Assembly: GCA_945910005.1 (NCBI GenBank)
Contig: OX246739.1
Location: 11,506,292 to 11,570,291, forward strand
Origin: Isoperla grammatica
Lineage: Eukaryota > Arthropoda > Insecta > Plecoptera > Perlodidae
Direction: 5' to 3'
Length of the DNA: 64,000 nucleotides
This document shows, piece after piece, positions 48,705-62,741 of this stretch. Numbering within the stretch: position 1 is the stretch's first letter; every line of letters starts with the position of its first letter. Both the position numbers and the translations under genes were made by a program. A model generated the notes under the pieces. It made no database searches, was not told the origin of the DNA, and was given only the letters and a program-made list of their open reading frames with translations.

Positions 48705-50607
48705 GTCGAGCTAGGGGGCTAGGGCTAGGAGATACGTCCCGACAAGCCTATTTGTACGAAGACATATGATACTTCATGTCATACTTAGACTATACATATT
48801 CAGTAACTCCATAACACGCAAAGGTTTTAATATTGGCACTTTAAAACTGACATAAACTGAAGCTAGCACGTCAGCTGCAATTTTAAGGTTAGAAATTCAA
48901 AAAACAACTCCACCGCCATCCCGTCTCGCGAGCTCGCGCAAGCACAGCCTTTGAGATTGACCAATAGGTCTGTTCGTTCTGTCTACCACAATGTGCGACA
49001 GTACTACAAAAGCGTTCGTTCGCTTTGGTACGAAAGTGTTCGATTATGAAATGGTAAGTGCTACAACTCTACTGAAAGTGCTCCTACGCGAGAGGTGGAG
49101 CGCTTTCAGTAAAGTTGTAGCAGGTTGCCAAAAGGCGCGTAATTATGGATGGAGAAGTGTGCAAGAAGAAGCGCCCAGAAATAGTGGATGGCCATTACAT
49201 ATTTGATAGTGCAAATGCGTTTTATGCTTAGTATACATTTTAAATTTATATAAATAGTGTTTTCTTCACTGTAGGCCTAGCGGATTGTCCCAAACCTCTC
49301 ACCAATGAGTTGGCCTAGGTCTAGGTCTAGGCCCTACTGTAAAAACAATTACTCTCGCCTTTCGAGTTTAATAATGTGATACTTTGCCTGCAGGGACTTT
49401 TTAATACTATTATTCTATGAAATATTCTATTCAGTGGCTCGAGGTTGATGCTGGTATCTCAAGGTAATTGAGAATTAATTTGCCGCGCAACAAAATCTGC
49501 TACAAGACCGTTCGTTTTTGTAAACTACTCCAATGAGCTAAAAACTTCTATGACGTCATATGCCTTTGCTCCAACTCGCCTCCTGCAGTGCGACTGCTAC
49601 TACAGAACGAACAGACCTTGGTTATGTTCCTCTACTTAATTCTACTCTCTATTACTATTTTACTTTATGTTCACTCTCTTTTTACTCTCTCTTTACTTAA
49701 TTATACTAAAGATTTCTATGCTACGTATTTATGGCAGGTAGAGTGCTTTTGCTTTGTATATATTATAAATTCAATCTTGTTTTAAGGCATCGCATGTGGT
49801 GAAAGGGTTCATCTTCATACAATTCTATGCAACTGTCTCGCAATGTACACATTATCATGTATAGGTATGCTATTGCTATAATCCTGAATAAATACTCTAA
49901 ATACTCTGCTCTGTATTTACCCCCCAGGAAAATGACATCGCATTAGAATGGGTCATTCAATGATTCAACTAATCAACGAGTAATGTGAAGTCGTCTGTAA
50001 AAGCGCGCTATAACTCGACCTAACCAAGTCAAGCCTTTGATCGATAAGGAGAACTCTTTCGTATAAAGTGTAAACCTGGTGTAAGCCCAGACCAATCTCG
50101 TAATCTGCAATCTTGAAAAGGTATACGCACAACAATCTTGAAAACCACTAATCGGATTTTGATGACATTCTTTAAAGCCAAGAGCTTCTTTTTTGACAAT
50201 TTTTAGCGTGGTTAACAACACGTTACTACAAAGAAGGTGACTGACATATAAGAAGGTATATAAGGTACTGAATTGTATAGTCATTGCATAAATAAACCGA
50301 TGTTCGAAAAGAGATTCGTAGTCATGCGTGTTAGTAAAATACTTCAAGGTAGAAAATAGCTCAGAGTTACAATTTTCACTGCGCAACTCTTGGTATGAGA
50401 TTATGCATTACCATAAGGCTAAAAAATGTAATGTTCAACAAAGCCATGTAATGCACGGAAATAGTTTTGTTTGTTGTACCAGCTGAATGTGTTAGCTATG
50501 TGTTACCATAGAACTGAGTCGTAGGAAAAATGCATTCAAAATTAATTTTTCGTAGACAAATATTATATCTCAGTTATATGGTAATACATGGCCAACACAT
50601 TTAGTTT
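48705..50607. promoter_or_regulatory. Head-to-head interval between HELQ and the aminopeptidase gene
   Basis: About 1.9 kb with both leaders. It has a 25-bp-stem hairpin at 49060 and a repeat tail-like segment (49740-49920, ending near TCCTGAATAAATA). No other coding exon recognised. Confidence 0.5.
49060..49121 (+). repeat. Long imperfect hairpin (25-bp arms, 12-base loop)
   Basis: Arms 49060-49084 and 49097-49121 pair at 23 of 25 positions. Could be a small inverted-repeat element or a pre-miRNA-like fold; the stem is on the short side for a miRNA precursor. Confidence 0.65.
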
Positions 50608-51113
50608 ATGACACTAGATCAACATACTATGTTCACTGTTTTCGTGTTGTTGATCGTATTTGCTTCTGTCGTTGGTGACTCGGGTCCGTTAAATAATGAG
50701 GATAACGAAAACACCACAAGACCAGACTACAAAGACAAGTACAGGAGCTACCGCCTACCAACTACCTTAAAACCTATTGAATATACCATTTCCCTCGTCC
50801 CCTTCGTCGGAATAAACACGACCTTCGACGGCCATGTTGAAATATTATTCAAGGTCATCGAGGCAACGAGCGAGATAACTCTCCACAAGACCTTTATAGC
50901 GGTCACCGAGACGACCTTGACGGTGAGAGACCCCTTGGCGAAGAGGGATCTCAAGGTCAATGGCACGAGGGAGGTTTTCCAACGAGACTTGTACGTCATC
51001 TTCCTAGAGGAGGCGATGGTGGTGGGGCGCGAGTACCACATTACTATGGACTACGTGGGTAGACTGAATGAAGACGACGTGGGGCTATATGTGAGGTTTG
51101 AGGAAGGCCACGG
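50608..51113 (+). CDS. ANPEP: Aminopeptidase exon 1
   Basis: Signal/anchor and first half of the N-terminal beta domain. The real exon stops at GG before gtatgt (51114), not at the in-frame stop near 51201; the 100-base intron restores [14 protein letters not shown]. Confidence 0.85.
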
Positions 51114-52671
51114 GTATGTATCCTCGTCGTGGTACTTCGCACAGAGAAATCTCTCGTGTATAGATAATATAGAGCAGGGAGTGGCAAGAGTGACCGAGTG
51201 ATGCTTTGTCCAGGTTGTTCGCCGCGACTTACCTCGAACCGGTATATGCACGTATGGTGTTTCCGTGTTTCGACGAGCCTGCGATGAAGGCGGTGTTCAA
51301 GATCAAGATATCTCGACCAGGGAACATGTTTTCAATCTCAAACATGCCCAAGTTGACAGAGGGGACCAAACAGTGAGTACATACCCTAATATTACACAAC
51401 AACCTTGCTAAATACTTCCCTTACAGCAAGCACAGTCCATAGAATATTGGGAAATTCAGAGACGAGATCCATAATTCACATATCATGTCCACGAATATCC
51501 CCCATGTTACTAAAGTATTTGCAGTGTGGATATTCCAGCATACAGCGATGAAGTACAACAATCCACAGATAAGGTTGTGGATGTCAAAAAATTTCAAATC
51601 GATCGGACTCTCCATTCGACCTCTGATATAAAACGAAAACGAATGCTATGAAAGTAGAATGGAAACGCTCACTTCCCTTATAAGTCCTACCACAATTTGA
51701 TTCTTAAAGGTATAACATTTCGTATACCTATTCACATTCTGGGCTCATCACCATCACTATCAGCAGAATAAATTAATACAATTTAAAACTGCATTAAGTC
51801 AAATAATGCACAACCAGTATTTCCACGTATTTCTAGTGTTACCAACTGATATTTAGGCAAATCATCACGTTATTTTTATTTTTATTTTATATTCATGGAC
51901 GATTTGTATTCATTTCTCCGACAATGTCCACGTATTTTCCTTTGGTTCCAGTATGGACACTCCCGACGATATTGGGAGATTCTGGGACGAGTTCGCGCCA
52001 ACCCCTATCATGTCTACGTATCTCATTGCCATCGTCATCTCCAATTTTCCCCACATTTCCGACAAGGAATCGAAATTACGCATTTTCAGTCCGACATCGC
52101 AAATCGCGTATTTAGACTACGCTCTACGGATAACTCCGCAGATCCGCAGCTCGCTTCACAGTTATACGGGAGTGTCTGATGTCATGCCGAAGATTGACTT
52201 TGTGTCTATACCAAGCTATCGACCAGATGGCATGGAGAGCTGGGGCCTTGTAGCTTTCAGGTAGGCCTGGCATTGTGACATTTTATTTGAGAGAACACGT
52301 TGATGACACTCATTGATACTTGTATATTATATAGACTCGAGCTAGACACACTACTTAATATTTATCCCTGGCTCTCATAAAAAATCAAAACGTTTAAAGG
52401 GGTTCTCACCCGCTAGATTTATTTTTTACCATATGATCTACTGCACCACACCAATCGATAATGAACCATTAAACATCGTGAGTTGAAACCTGTGAATTGT
52501 TATTAATTAATGAAATTTCTGGTTAACTGCCGCGGCGACTGTTGGTGTCAGCCGGCTTTTGGTGCGAGTGTACTCGAAGCGATATATCTAGACGGCCTTG
52601 GTGTACTCCATTCGACACCGCATAGCAGACCGCGTTCATTGTGCATGCGTTGACTATTTCCCCTCCCAATA

Positions 52672-52756
<85 letters not shown>

Positions 52757-55700
52757 TGGCTTACTTGACACCAACTCGACAGTCGACACCTGCCGACTCG
52801 ACGTGCACAGCAACGCACAGCAACGCTCAAAACGAAATGGAGCACCCGATTACACATCTTTATTTTGTACCTGAACGGAAGCTCCGATTACAAAACCAAA
52901 ATATACGAAATACGCAGAAAAGAAGACGCAGCGAAAAGTATTACATAATTTTTTTTTGGAGCAGAATCCTCCAAGGTCCCAAGGCATACAGGTCGTCCCA
53001 ATGCTATTTCTTATGGGAGATTTTCGCCGATGGGACCTAGCTCGAAAATCACTAACTTTGATATTTTTTTCCCGGGTTAGGGCCTATGGTGAACCCGATT
53101 TATTTTCATTTAGTCGCTAATTTCATAGCTAATCAGCCTTAGTTAAACATATTTTTTGGGGGTAGCGGGTGAGAACCCCTTTAATGATTTAGTAGCCGTA
53201 TTTTATTTTTTGGTGTCGATGACCCCAATCGTTAGTTCTTTTGACGACGGCTAAAAAATTCGCACCTTTTGATAGGAAGATTTTCCGGAGCCGACTGGGG
53301 TGATGGAGGTTGGAGTAATGTGAAAATGACGAGGTATAAGAATGAATTTGATTTGAAATTTTAAATGGGTGGATGAGGATGGGGATAGATAATTAAATAA
53401 TTGTAATTTAAAGTGCTCTAAAGTTACAATAATCCTGTCCCACATCAAAGAATGTCTGAATAATATCAATATTGTCGAGAGGCAACGTTACATAGCGTAT
53501 ATTCGCAGCATTAGTAGAGAGTAGCGACAAAGACGAAGACATCCAACCTAACTGCTTCATACTGTGGTGCAGTTTGTCATTGCAAGTTACTTTCAGACTA
53601 AACTTACACACTGTAAACTGTATTTTTAAATTACAAATATTAATTTTGCATACGATGTAGGATGTACACGTGGGTTAGGGTATGGATTACCCACCCATGC
53701 ATCCTCGGAAGGTATACCAGTGCCATAGCACCGGTCAGGGTATAGGCCAAGCCGCCACTGGGTCGATGTCATATTGTGTTGTTATTAAGAAAGTAGTCAC
53801 CTAGGCTACAAATGACGGTATTTTTAAGGGTTAATCAGTCGCGTCAACGTGTTTAGAAAAATGCACATGCCAGATTTTAGTAACTATACATCAGTAAATA
53901 GAACATTAATGGTTAGTACGTTGTAAGGCGTTTAAAAACATAATTTATTTTTTATTTTTTAAATATTTTGAATAATGTTCACGTTCACGTGATTTTGCTT
54001 ATAGTCTTCAGTAACAACCAAGCCACGATTAGGTCAGACGCCTGGAGCACAGACGTCGTACGACCTATAGCGATTGAGCGGTCGGAGCGCAGACACCCTC
54101 CTCTCTCAAGGTCAAAGCCTCTTGTTTCCAGGGACATTTTCCTGATGGTTGGCGAAGATGATGTCAGCGAGAAAAGGAAGCAGGAGATCGCCTACACTAT
54201 CGGGCACGAAATGGCTCACTCTTGGTTCGGCAACTTGGTCACCCTTGACTGGTGGGAGCATCTCTGGCTTAATGAGGGGTTCGCAGTATACGTTGCTTAC
54301 GTAGGCTTGGAAAATGTAAGGGCATCAGTGCCAAACACTATATACAATATAAATATAGCTTGAAGTGGGCCATATTATATTGTGGCTAAACCATGTAGCC
54401 CCTATATAAAATGACGTGGATGGAAAATAGACGGTCAGTAATCTACTGGAAACTTTCGTGGTGCCATAAAAATATCGCGCATATCGTTATCGCATTTTAA
54501 ATTCCATCTGAACTTGTATCAATATTTTACTCGAAATTCAATAGCATTGTTATCGTTTCTCTTCCTAAAGTAGGAAGTCATTTCATTACCCCGCCTGCTA
54601 GACAGAATTTGTCTAGAGTGACTCTGCCTGTCGTAATGGGCACTAAAATGAGGTCCTCGTTTCCTCTTTACTCCATTTTACCATGATTGTAAGTGTTGTT
54701 TATCCTGCTTTTCCCTTTCCTCAAATTTTCTTCCCCTTCATCATAAGACCTAATGGTTGAGTAGGCCTACGTTTAAATCTAAAAAACATTAAACGATCGA
54801 AAAAGAGGAAGTCAATTAAATATTCACACGGCATCATACCATGAAGTTGTATGTAGGTAGGTACTTTTATAAATCCATGATCATACCGTTCACCCATTCG
54901 TCGACTATATGCAAGATTGCTGTAACGGTAATTAGAGAAGGCTCATTGCATGAATATTACTAGCAATTTCAATTTGATGAAAGTCGTCGACAAACGCCGA
55001 GGAAAATGTGTGTTCACAGAATGCATATGTTCGTATAAGGGGCGTGTGAATAAATAAATAAAGGAATTAATAGCCGGTTCCCATAAATGATAGCCACTTT
55101 GGACTGTTAATGATGTATATTTCGTTTCGAAGGTCAAGAAATATTAAAAGTTTATCACAGTTGTCTTGTCCGAACTCAGTTGTTCCGCCAACTTTAAAAT
55201 ACAATGAAACCGTTTAGGTACAAATATTTTATCAAACAAATTTAAATAATATAAAATTCAATCATTGATTAGGCCTACTAATTTCTTGGTTACTTAATTA
55301 TTTAACTTGCAAAACACCACCTCGACGGAGCAAAATGACCCAACGGTTGAAGCGCGCTTAAACCAAATAAATTTCAAATTTCGTTTCGAAGGTGGAAAAA
55401 TCCTGGCGCATGGACGAAATGTTCCTGGTACACCACTGGTGGGAATTAATGGAGGCAGACTCGTACCATTCAGCCGAGCCCATTACGATCCCGGTGTCAT
55501 CTCCTCTTGGGATCGAGGAGCGTTTTAATTCCGTCACTTACGATAAAGGTAACTTTCCCCGTGAAAAATACAAACATTACATGATTGTATTCCAGTATTG
55601 GCGTGAGTGTCTGCAAACAAAAAGAACAATATTATGTGGAATTTCATTTCAAAATCACATTGCTAATTTAATTTTAGTGACTTGCTTTATCAAACAGTCC

Positions 55701-58700
55701 AGGGGAGCCAATGCTTGTACATTTGAGTACAGATTAACATACACACATTTATATTTGTACGTAAATAGTAAGTAATATAATATGTAATATAGGTACGTGC
55801 ATATCGTGTTTTATGTATAATTTTACAAGGAATACTTTTTGTTATTTTGGGTTTTGTCATAAAACGTACAAAACCACCTGAAGTGGCAGCCATTCCTACT
55901 TACTAAAATTGATTATGATACTAGTGAAGATTGTGATTCATCACACCATACCACTAACTGTGTACAGTATTAGATGAATGTAGTAGATGACCATACTGTT
56001 CCTTGTCAAGTAAATTAAAAATGTGTTTTAATTTTAATTTTACAAGGAACACTAATTAGTCCTAATACTGGTTGTGGTACACCTGTTCTGCTAATGTTTC
56101 ACTTTTTAATTCTATTGAAAACGAGACATTGTTTGGTAAATGGATATTGAATTGTAATCCATCGTGGGCACAAATACTTAATTCCGATTACTACCAGTAT
56201 ATGTAAAATGTTTCAGGTGGATGTGTGGTTCGTATGATGACGCACATTCTATCGCCCGAAACGTTTCAAGCAGGAATCCATGACTATCTGGATAAAAGGT
56301 ACTGTGGTCGCATTTCAAACCGATCCTCAAATCAAGTATTAGGCCTACTCAAATCTGTTGACTAATCCGTGGCGAGACACCGAACTGACAACACACTAAC
56401 AACAGGGAAGATAGATACTTTTTTTAGTTATTTTTTTTAGAGATAAATTAAAAAAGAAATAATTGGAACTGCTAAATGATATAAATTAAATATCGGTACT
56501 TTGCACTTATCGATGATTATCAAAACAAGAAAATGGCAAAGTGAAAAATGTATTTGATATACGGATCAATACCGTATTTTAAACAAAAATCGGACATCAC
56601 ATTTTTCAACCTTAATTTATCAAACCATAAAGAGACCACATGGCAGTAGCACAGTGCAGGTGTCTATAGTTGCAACGAACCACGTGGAGGACAGTTCTAT
56701 GTTGATAACCCAGGAGAAGAAGAACAAGTGAACCTAAACTAATATACATTCCAGGAGATGGGAAAGCGTCACGCCAGACATTCTATACTCCATTCTGAAT
56801 AAGAAGTACAACAAGCACAATCGCCATAAGTTGGATCTCAAGGCTGTTATGACGCCGTGGACGAGCGAGCCGGGATACCCAGTAGTCCATGTTAGAAGGG
56901 ACTACGGCCATTCCATCGCGCACGTGACACAAGTACGTTGAGAGGTAAATAGTCCACATGTGGGCCAGTAGTCCATGCTAGAAGGGACCATTTCAAACAC
57001 ACTCAAAAGTTATGTTTCTTCTGTGTTCTTGTGTGTAGTTTTGTCAATTTTCTACTATTTAAAATTGGCATGTTTTATATTATCGCTTTGTGTTGAATTT
57101 CCCGAGTTACGTGACCACAATTGGACACTTTTTTTTTTACAAATTTCCTAGTTAAATTGTACACATTCTTGTTTTAGCCATCGAATCATAAAAAATCTAA
57201 TAATTTTTTTATATCTTGTACCTTATTTTCGTTTATCCATCCACATTTTCGTGCACAGGAGAGATTCCTGGACAACAGAAACCAAACTGTTCCACGCGTC
57301 TTAGGTTGGTTCGTCCCTTTGACCTTCACGACTGGGCAACGTCCCAACTTTATGGATACGAGGATCAAACAGTGGCTTGACCCAAACACCACTGGATCGT
57401 CAGTGATTCGGGGAATGCCAATCATGCCGAACCAATGGGTCCTCTTCAACGTTCGAGTAGTAGGTAGGTAGAAAGTTATACTGCCAGATACCTTTTTCTC
57501 TCCCCCAAGGCCCATTGTTTATACCTGCCATGAAAGCCACTTGATGCAATTGTTGAGGAATCCACATTTCCTTTAATTTCATCAGCACACCACCTGCAAA
57601 TATAAAGGGGGTGTTGGGGTTAAATGTACCGAGTCTACTGCCAACATTCTTTAGTAGTAGTAGTATTTTTATTGACCAAAATGAGCTTTCGCTCTTTACA
57701 ATGGCAAGTATCATAATACATTTGTGATATGCACAGATTCACATAGTTATATATTATAAAACAAGATATATAAACCTAGGCTTAGAGTAAGAATACACCT
57801 CAACGTAATAATAATAATAATATTAAACTAATACATAAAAAAACTGTACGTGGTATCACAATACATTATCATAATACGATATAATACTAATAATAATAAA
57901 GCGTAATAAATATACATAATAGTAAACATAATAAAAATAAAATAGACATAACAATAATAACACACAGCAATACACATCAAATTAAATCCAAGTATAGGTA
58001 CACACAATACGATACAATGCACGTTTAGGCATAGGCCTGGGCCTAACCTATTCCATCTTATAATAAAATTTACATAATAACAACAAGCATATATAGTTGT
58101 TTGTAGTGAAGTCAAGCTAGAAACCTAAATGCCTCCTTCAATATCCTTTAGAAGAGTACTTTTTATTTCCCGTTTGAAAGAAAGTTTGCCAAGTTCTTTA
58201 GAAAGTTTGCCAAGTTCTTTCCAAGATTAGTTAGTTAGTTCCAAGATTATTATTATTAGACCCAGCATTATGAAGAGTTTATACAGAAGATAATAGGAGC
58301 CAACAAGCCATTAGGTGGATTTTAAGGCTTTTGATTGGTGGTTGTCATAGTGAAAACATGTTATTAGCTACTAACGTTTTTATAACGTGCTCGTAATACC
58401 ACAGATACAATCAGATTATTCTGTTTTTGAGCTTATTTTGTCACTGGATATGTATTTACCCAAACCCCAGCCATAAATCGTGCAAATGGCAAATTGTAAA
58501 TTGGCAAATGGTACTACAGTCGCTGGTTGTGCCCGGTCGATCTTACGATTGCAACCATAATCTGAAAAAATACTTAGTGCTAAGTTAGTGACCAAAATAT
58601 TATTATACTCATCCATGTTGGTCCTGATGAACGAGGTACTATTGGAACATCGTCCATCTCGGCTTTACAGTTTTAGTATGTTTAAAAGGTATGAGCATAC

Positions 58701-61700
58701 ACTAGTATACACTAGACAAAAAATCTACAATTATGCTTGAAGTAACTTCAGTTTTAATACACAGGATTGAGATAAAAAATCATGATTCGTTTTTTTTTGC
58801 AAATATTTTGAATTGGGGAGATTGTGGTGAGATTTTTTTCTATAGTGTATGCTTATACCTAACATAAAAACGCTCTGTTTTGTGTGATTATCTTCCAGTT
58901 CCAGGAGATGAGATAAGTGTGTTGAACAGTTGAACTTCCAGAAAAACACGTGGAACTCAAACTCTTCTGTCTGCAATGAAACATATTTCAGAGGTATCGG
59001 ATGGTATCTATAGCCTACCCCGTGAACTATGCTTCGAACCAAGGTCAAATTGCTTCTGCTTTCAGGCATGTACCGTGTAAATTACGATCTAAAGAACTGG
59101 GACCTTCTGATCGATCTCCTGAACTCGGACAAATTCAATATGATACCTCCAGTAAACCGTGCCCAGCTTATCGACGATTCTTTCAGCCTGGCCTTGGCCG
59201 GTTACATCACCAACTGTGTTCCGCTTTCAATCCTGCGTTACCTGAGCCACGAGACAGACTATGTGCCCTTGTCCATTGCATTCAAATGGTTCAAAGCGCT
59301 TTCCACTGAGTCTGCCGATCAGGAATATATGGACCTCATGAAGGTGAAGCTTGCTGATAACTTATGATAGAGATATATTATTTAAAATACCGTTATTACA
59401 TAAGGTTCCATGGTCACAGATATCTGAGTGATTTGGTTGGATAATTAATATAATTAGTGCACTCTCCAGACCTCGGTCTTTTACTTGGGAGGAGGTTTGA
59501 TCTTTTTACTTGTACATGTGTTCTTAAATGGCCATGTGGAAGTTTTTTATTACTTATTATTAGTGATAAGTGAAAATAGCATTTTCAATTGTCATTGTAT
59601 AGCGTTTTGTAGCATCTATTTTTTTGCCAAGATTAAAAAACTTGAGAATGAAGTTTTCTTACATTTTTATTTTTTAATCATGTCATACTATTAAAATTAA
59701 AATCAACCAAATTACATTTATCATAAACAAAGTATTAAATATAATAAAATAGGAACAGAAAAACCTTAGTTTCTACTGAAAAATAGCGCTTTGTAGCATC
59801 TATACACAAAACGCTATTTTCACGTGTCTCTACTTATTATAGAATGTGTCTGTTGGTTTTCCTTTCCTCCACAAACTTTGCTATCAATCAGACAGTGTAG
59901 AGTTTTGACAAGATGCGAAGTAATGCAGTTTAATGAGATTATACAAATCGATATTATTGATCTTACTTTAGATAAAAGCACGTTGTTATTATCATTTTCG
60001 TTACCGATTATGTAAAGTAAGACTTACAAATTTATTAAATTTAAAAATATATTTGTAATACGAACCGTGCTTATTAATTAATACTACGTTGATTTTTGGC
60101 CATGATTAGTTTAAGAGTTCAAATTTTGTATGTTTCCTTGCAAGATTCTCCCACTTGACTAACAGTGAGGGTGACAAGTAGTCATTGTGCTTACTCTGGG
60201 GGATTTAGAGGACCCCGAACTATCGAAAAGTAAACCAAAATGTGTCATTACCTAGAGAATTTAGTGCTGTGAGCACTAACTAACAAGGGGTGTATACTTA
60301 TTTTGATTTTCTCAGTTTTAACAGTTAGAAATCGGGTATTCTACAGAGTAGATGTCTGAAATGTGAAAGTCTCATGGTAGTGGTAGCTCGCCAATGTGCA
60401 ATGTGTTTGACGCAGTCGTACCTACTATCACTGGTGTCGCCGATCTTCAAGACGTTCGGCATGGAGAATAAAAAGACGGACGACCACATTATGAAGATGA
60501 CCCGTGAGCTGGTAGTGGAGCGGGCATGCGCACTGAATCACACCGACTGTTTAAGCCAAGCGAAGGAGTTATTCCAGAAACGCGTAACATCAGGGGAGAC
60601 GTGAGTCAATTTTGGAATACATTTTCAGTTATTTAAAAAAAAAAAAACTTAAAAAAATACTTGTTCTCTTGTGCCAACCTGAAGCACGAAACGTATAGCA
60701 ACGAAGCACTCAATAAATTCACAGTTGTTCTGAATCGGCCTTGTTGATTCTGACATTTGTCCGCAGGTGTTCGCACTGTCCAATCACTGATTCATATGTT
60801 TCGTATTTGAAATATCGATCTTTGATTGGTTATCGCTCACTTGTCGATGGTGTTCGGAGACTACAGGGTTGGTTAAGTCGCTTTAAATTCAAGTACCCCA
60901 CTGGAAATCAGTTTCGTTACTGAGTGGGTAGACTCTAAATGAGAATTTATTCATATGGACACGGGCTATTTTCAGGTAAAACAGTTTGTTGTACCACGAA
61001 GACATTCTACGGGACAAATTCTAACAACCTAAACACATAGCAACCTCTTATGTTCTTTTGTACAACATCTTGTTAACTAAGCGAAAAAGAAATAATATTT
61101 CTTTATTGTCAATGCAACGGTCACGATATTGAAATAAACCGGTATCGGATTGTTCTGTACTGCTGAAAAAACATTTTGATTTAAAAATATGAAACGAAAC
61201 AGAAAGTATAGGATATATCACTCGACCTAAACATAATATACTCCAGCTTAGTTGCCAACTGCGAGTGACGGGGGCGCGGAACTTTTCCCACACGGAACAA
61301 CTGCCACATAGAAAGAATTCCCAAACGGAACGACTCCCACATATCGCAGTCCCTAGGATAGCCGAGCATTTCTGCGTTGCCAAATGTTTAGGCCTACTAT
61401 CGATTTTAATAATCCTTATACACACCTAATTTGCCTAACAGGAGTTAGGTTAGGTTAAATAAGGAGGTTAGGTGCCCACACACCCAATATGACAAACCGC
61501 TATGTAAACAAGGACAACCCTATGAATACGGAATTGACCATAGTCGCTTAGTTAGATCATAAGAATAGGGAACCATTACATAATTTTGTACATCACCGTT
61601 AATTTCAATCATCATCACCATCCATCAGAACCTAGAATTAAGGCCACGGGACAAGACATTACTGTATGGGCCGCTGTGGCTCGTTTCTTGTACCACATAA

Positions 61701-62710
61701 TAATATGTAGGCCTAATCAATGTTGAACAGAAAAATAAATAATAATAATAATACCTAATAATAATAATAATAATAATAATAATGCATTACTGCATCGGCT
61801 ATCTTTGAGATTGAAAAATGTAAACCTTTTACCATACGTGGGTTGTTTCATGTCATTGTCGGGAGTTATTTCGTGTGGGGGTAAATAATTCCGTGTAACC
61901 ACTGTTTGTCCCCAGCGTGGATCCCAACGTGAGGCAAACCGTCTACTGCACAGCCCTCAGAGAAGAGTACAGTGGCGCACAGTCGTTCCTGCTCGAGATA
62001 TTGCAGAACAAAAACACTTCGCAGGCGGAGAAGAAAACAATCTTGTCAGCAATGTCGTCGTGTTTGAAACGGGAAGAAAATATCTTAGAATTTGATGAGT
62101 AAGTAAATCATCGTGTACGATATTGAATACTTGACTAGGTTACACAAGGATTACATTCAGTAAGTATGAAAGCATTGCATTTTATGTTACAATCAATGGT
62201 TGCAACTTAGGAACTGACTAATATATAAATGCAATTTGTTTAAAATATATTTAAAAGACGCTTAGGATGTACAACGCAATTCTTACAGAAATACGAAAAC
62301 TCTAGGCCTATTTAAATGAAATGCAGTAATATAATTATTTAAAGTAATGATAAGGTAATTCTAGTACTACTCTTATTGATATGGATTATATATAAAACCT
62401 AGTAGTTGGACTATACACTGTTCCTTGTCAAGATCAAACCGATCCTAATGATTTGTTTCGACGGGTTGTTAGTGGGGATCGTACGAGGAGGGATGAGGCT
62501 CTAGGGCAGGCTGTGACGACAGTTAAGAGAACTATTACTCGTTTGATCTTGACAAGGAACAGTGTATAGTCCAACTACTAGGTTTTATATAACGTTTTTA
62601 CCTGTTCTACTATGTTTCCATCTTTTAATTAATTGATATGGATTATGTTGATAATATTTGCAATTTGCTTACAATGTAAAATGGCTGTATAGCTGTATTT
62701 AAATCCTGAA

Positions 62711-62741
<31 letters not shown>

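Noticed and set aside
50608..51201. Reading the aminopeptidase first frame through to its stop as a short protein
   Set aside because: A strong donor at 51114 and acceptor at 51213 restore the conserved FAATYLEP segment in phase; the extension is intron.
37677..54640. Shared CTCTGCCTGTCGTAA at about 37690 and 54620
   Set aside because: Likely a dispersed repeat fragment, but the match is too short to define an element or its ends.
61438..61475. TTAGGTTAGGTTA resembling a telomere repeat
   Set aside because: Only about three imperfect units; too few for an interstitial telomere.
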